Origin: Streptomyces sp. NBC_01750
Lineage (GTDB): Bacteria > Actinomycetota > Actinomycetes > Streptomycetales > Streptomycetaceae
Direction of reading: 5' to 3'
NCBI RefSeq assembly: GCF_035918095.1
Contig: NZ_CP109137.1
Coordinates: forward strand, 2,668,001-2,732,000
DNA length: 64,000 bases
Position numbers and translations under genes: made by a program. This document shows, piece after piece, positions 63,421 through 64,000 of the stretch. The notes below the pieces were generated by a model. It saw only the letters and a program-made list of their open reading frames with translations. It searched no databases and was not told where the DNA came from. How positions within the stretch are numbered: position 1 is the first letter of the stretch; each line of letters begins with the position of its first letter.

Positions 63421-64000
63421 TCACCGCCGCAGAAGTGGCTCCTCGATCGCGGCAGGCTGTGGCTCCGGTCGGCCGGACACCAGTTCCCGCAGCCTCTCCC
63501 GGGTCTCCTGGTCGGTCGAGTACACGATCGTGCCGACCATGCCCCGCGTCAGCAGCACTTTGTACGTATTCCGAATGAGACGGTCCACATCGGTTTCCGG
63601 TGTGGCCTTCTTGAACACCGGGTCCTTGGACGCGGTGCGGTCGGTGACCCAGCGGTCGCCTCGCCAGACAAGGTCCGGACCGATGATGACGCCGGACCAG
63701 TCGTACTCGAACCCCTGGGCGGTGTAGACGCAGCCGATCTGCCCGAAGCCCGCAGGGTCGGTGGCCCACAGCGCGGACGGGGGCGCGCCGGAGACCGACC
63801 GGTCCCCGCGCAGGTTCCAAGGCCGGGCCCAGCCCCCGATGACGACGTCGGGAGGCAGTGGATCGCCGGGCTTGGGCTCGGGGGACCACCGCCAGCAGTA
63901 GCCCGCGGACATCCGGGCACCGTATTTCTCGGCGCGGCGGGCGTCGAGGAACGCCTCCAGCTCTTCAGGGCTGTCGGCGACCAGCAACTGCATGCGGTCG
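63421..64000 (-). CDS. DUF2075-type helicase, second copy (partial, 5' end outside the window)
   Basis: The C-terminal roughly 193 residues of a paralogue of the preceding gene are visible. Matching segments are SAGYCWRWSPEPKPG, IGCVYTAQGFEYDWSGVIIG (late helicase motif), RNTYKVLLTRGMVGTIVYST and the final ETRERLREL. Both genes are on the same strand, separated by 176 bases, so they arose by tandem duplication or are functionally distinct paralogues. The N-terminus and ATPase motifs lie beyond the window. Confidence 0.85.
   Translation of the reverse strand, partial: DRMQLLVADSPEELEAFLDARRAEKYGARMSAGYCWRWSPEPKPGDPLPPDVVIGGWARPWNLRGDRSVSGAPPSALWATDPAGFGQIGCVYTAQGFEYDWSGVIIGPDLVWRGDRWVTDRTASKDPVFKKATPETDVDRLIRNTYKVLLTRGMVGTIVYSTDQETRERLRELVSGRPEPQPAAIEEPLLRR

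Overview
The window is a piece of a Streptomyces chromosome. The evidence is the very high GC, dense coding with many GTG/TTG starts and ATGA/GTGA overlaps, and actinomycete family markers: an AfsR/SARP-type regulator, an F420-dependent NADP reductase, a SigB/SigF-type sigma factor with a MEDS-type regulator, WhiJ-like XRE/DUF397/HATPase sets and rare TTA (bldA) codons.

The left half (1-29.5 kb) looks like ordinary core and conditionally core genes. It holds a DrrAB-like ABC exporter (5' end outside the window), a large BTAD/NB-ARC/TPR regulator, an M50 site-2-type protease, F420H2:NADP oxidoreductase, methionine aminopeptidase, an iron block (heme oxygenase behind a perfect palindromic iron box, then efeO-efeB-efeU plus a lipoprotein behind two more iron-box-like sites), a Prim-Pol domain protein, an Rsm22-family methyltransferase, a Bcr/CflA efflux pump, a PhoD phosphatase, an SDR enzyme, two PhzF-like isomerases, a MazG-like protein, an ABC exporter next to a decayed ATP-grasp fragment, and a sigma-B-type module (MEDS/HATPase, STAS, sigma factor) with a plausible self-recognised promoter.

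The right half (about 30-64 kb) is a defence island. Its core is a complete type 2 BREX / phage growth limitation (Pgl) system in two leftward operons: pglY-pglZ with brxD-brxHI (30.2-43.6 kb) and pglW-pglX (52.1-60.4 kb), separated by an 8.5-kb accessory stretch, as in the split Pgl locus of S. coelicolor. Between brxD and pglZ, on the opposite strand, sits a translationally coupled two-gene cassette: a DUF262 (GmrSD-like) protein whose C-terminal HNH-type motif appears to have lost its catalytic residues, and a CBS-domain protein ending in a HEPN-like RNxxxH motif. The first gene has a TTA codon near its start. This pair is the best candidate here for an undescribed module. Right of pglW lie a 42-aa membrane peptide and two tandem DUF2075-type helicase genes, the second cut by the window end.

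The accessory stretch between pglY and pglX carries a direct repeat of about 205 bp. Each copy includes a promoter region and the first codons of a leftward gene. In one copy these lead into a WhiJ-like XRE regulator, in the other into an N-terminally truncated TPR protein, which suggests that the TPR gene arose by recombination. Between the copies are a methyltransferase, a four-gene small-protein operon whose last gene is broken by an in-frame TGA, a DUF6879/XRE pair, an EcsC-like protein and a DUF397 gene. A decayed helicase C-terminus marks the left edge of the island. No tRNA, rRNA, CRISPR array, transposase or integrase was seen.
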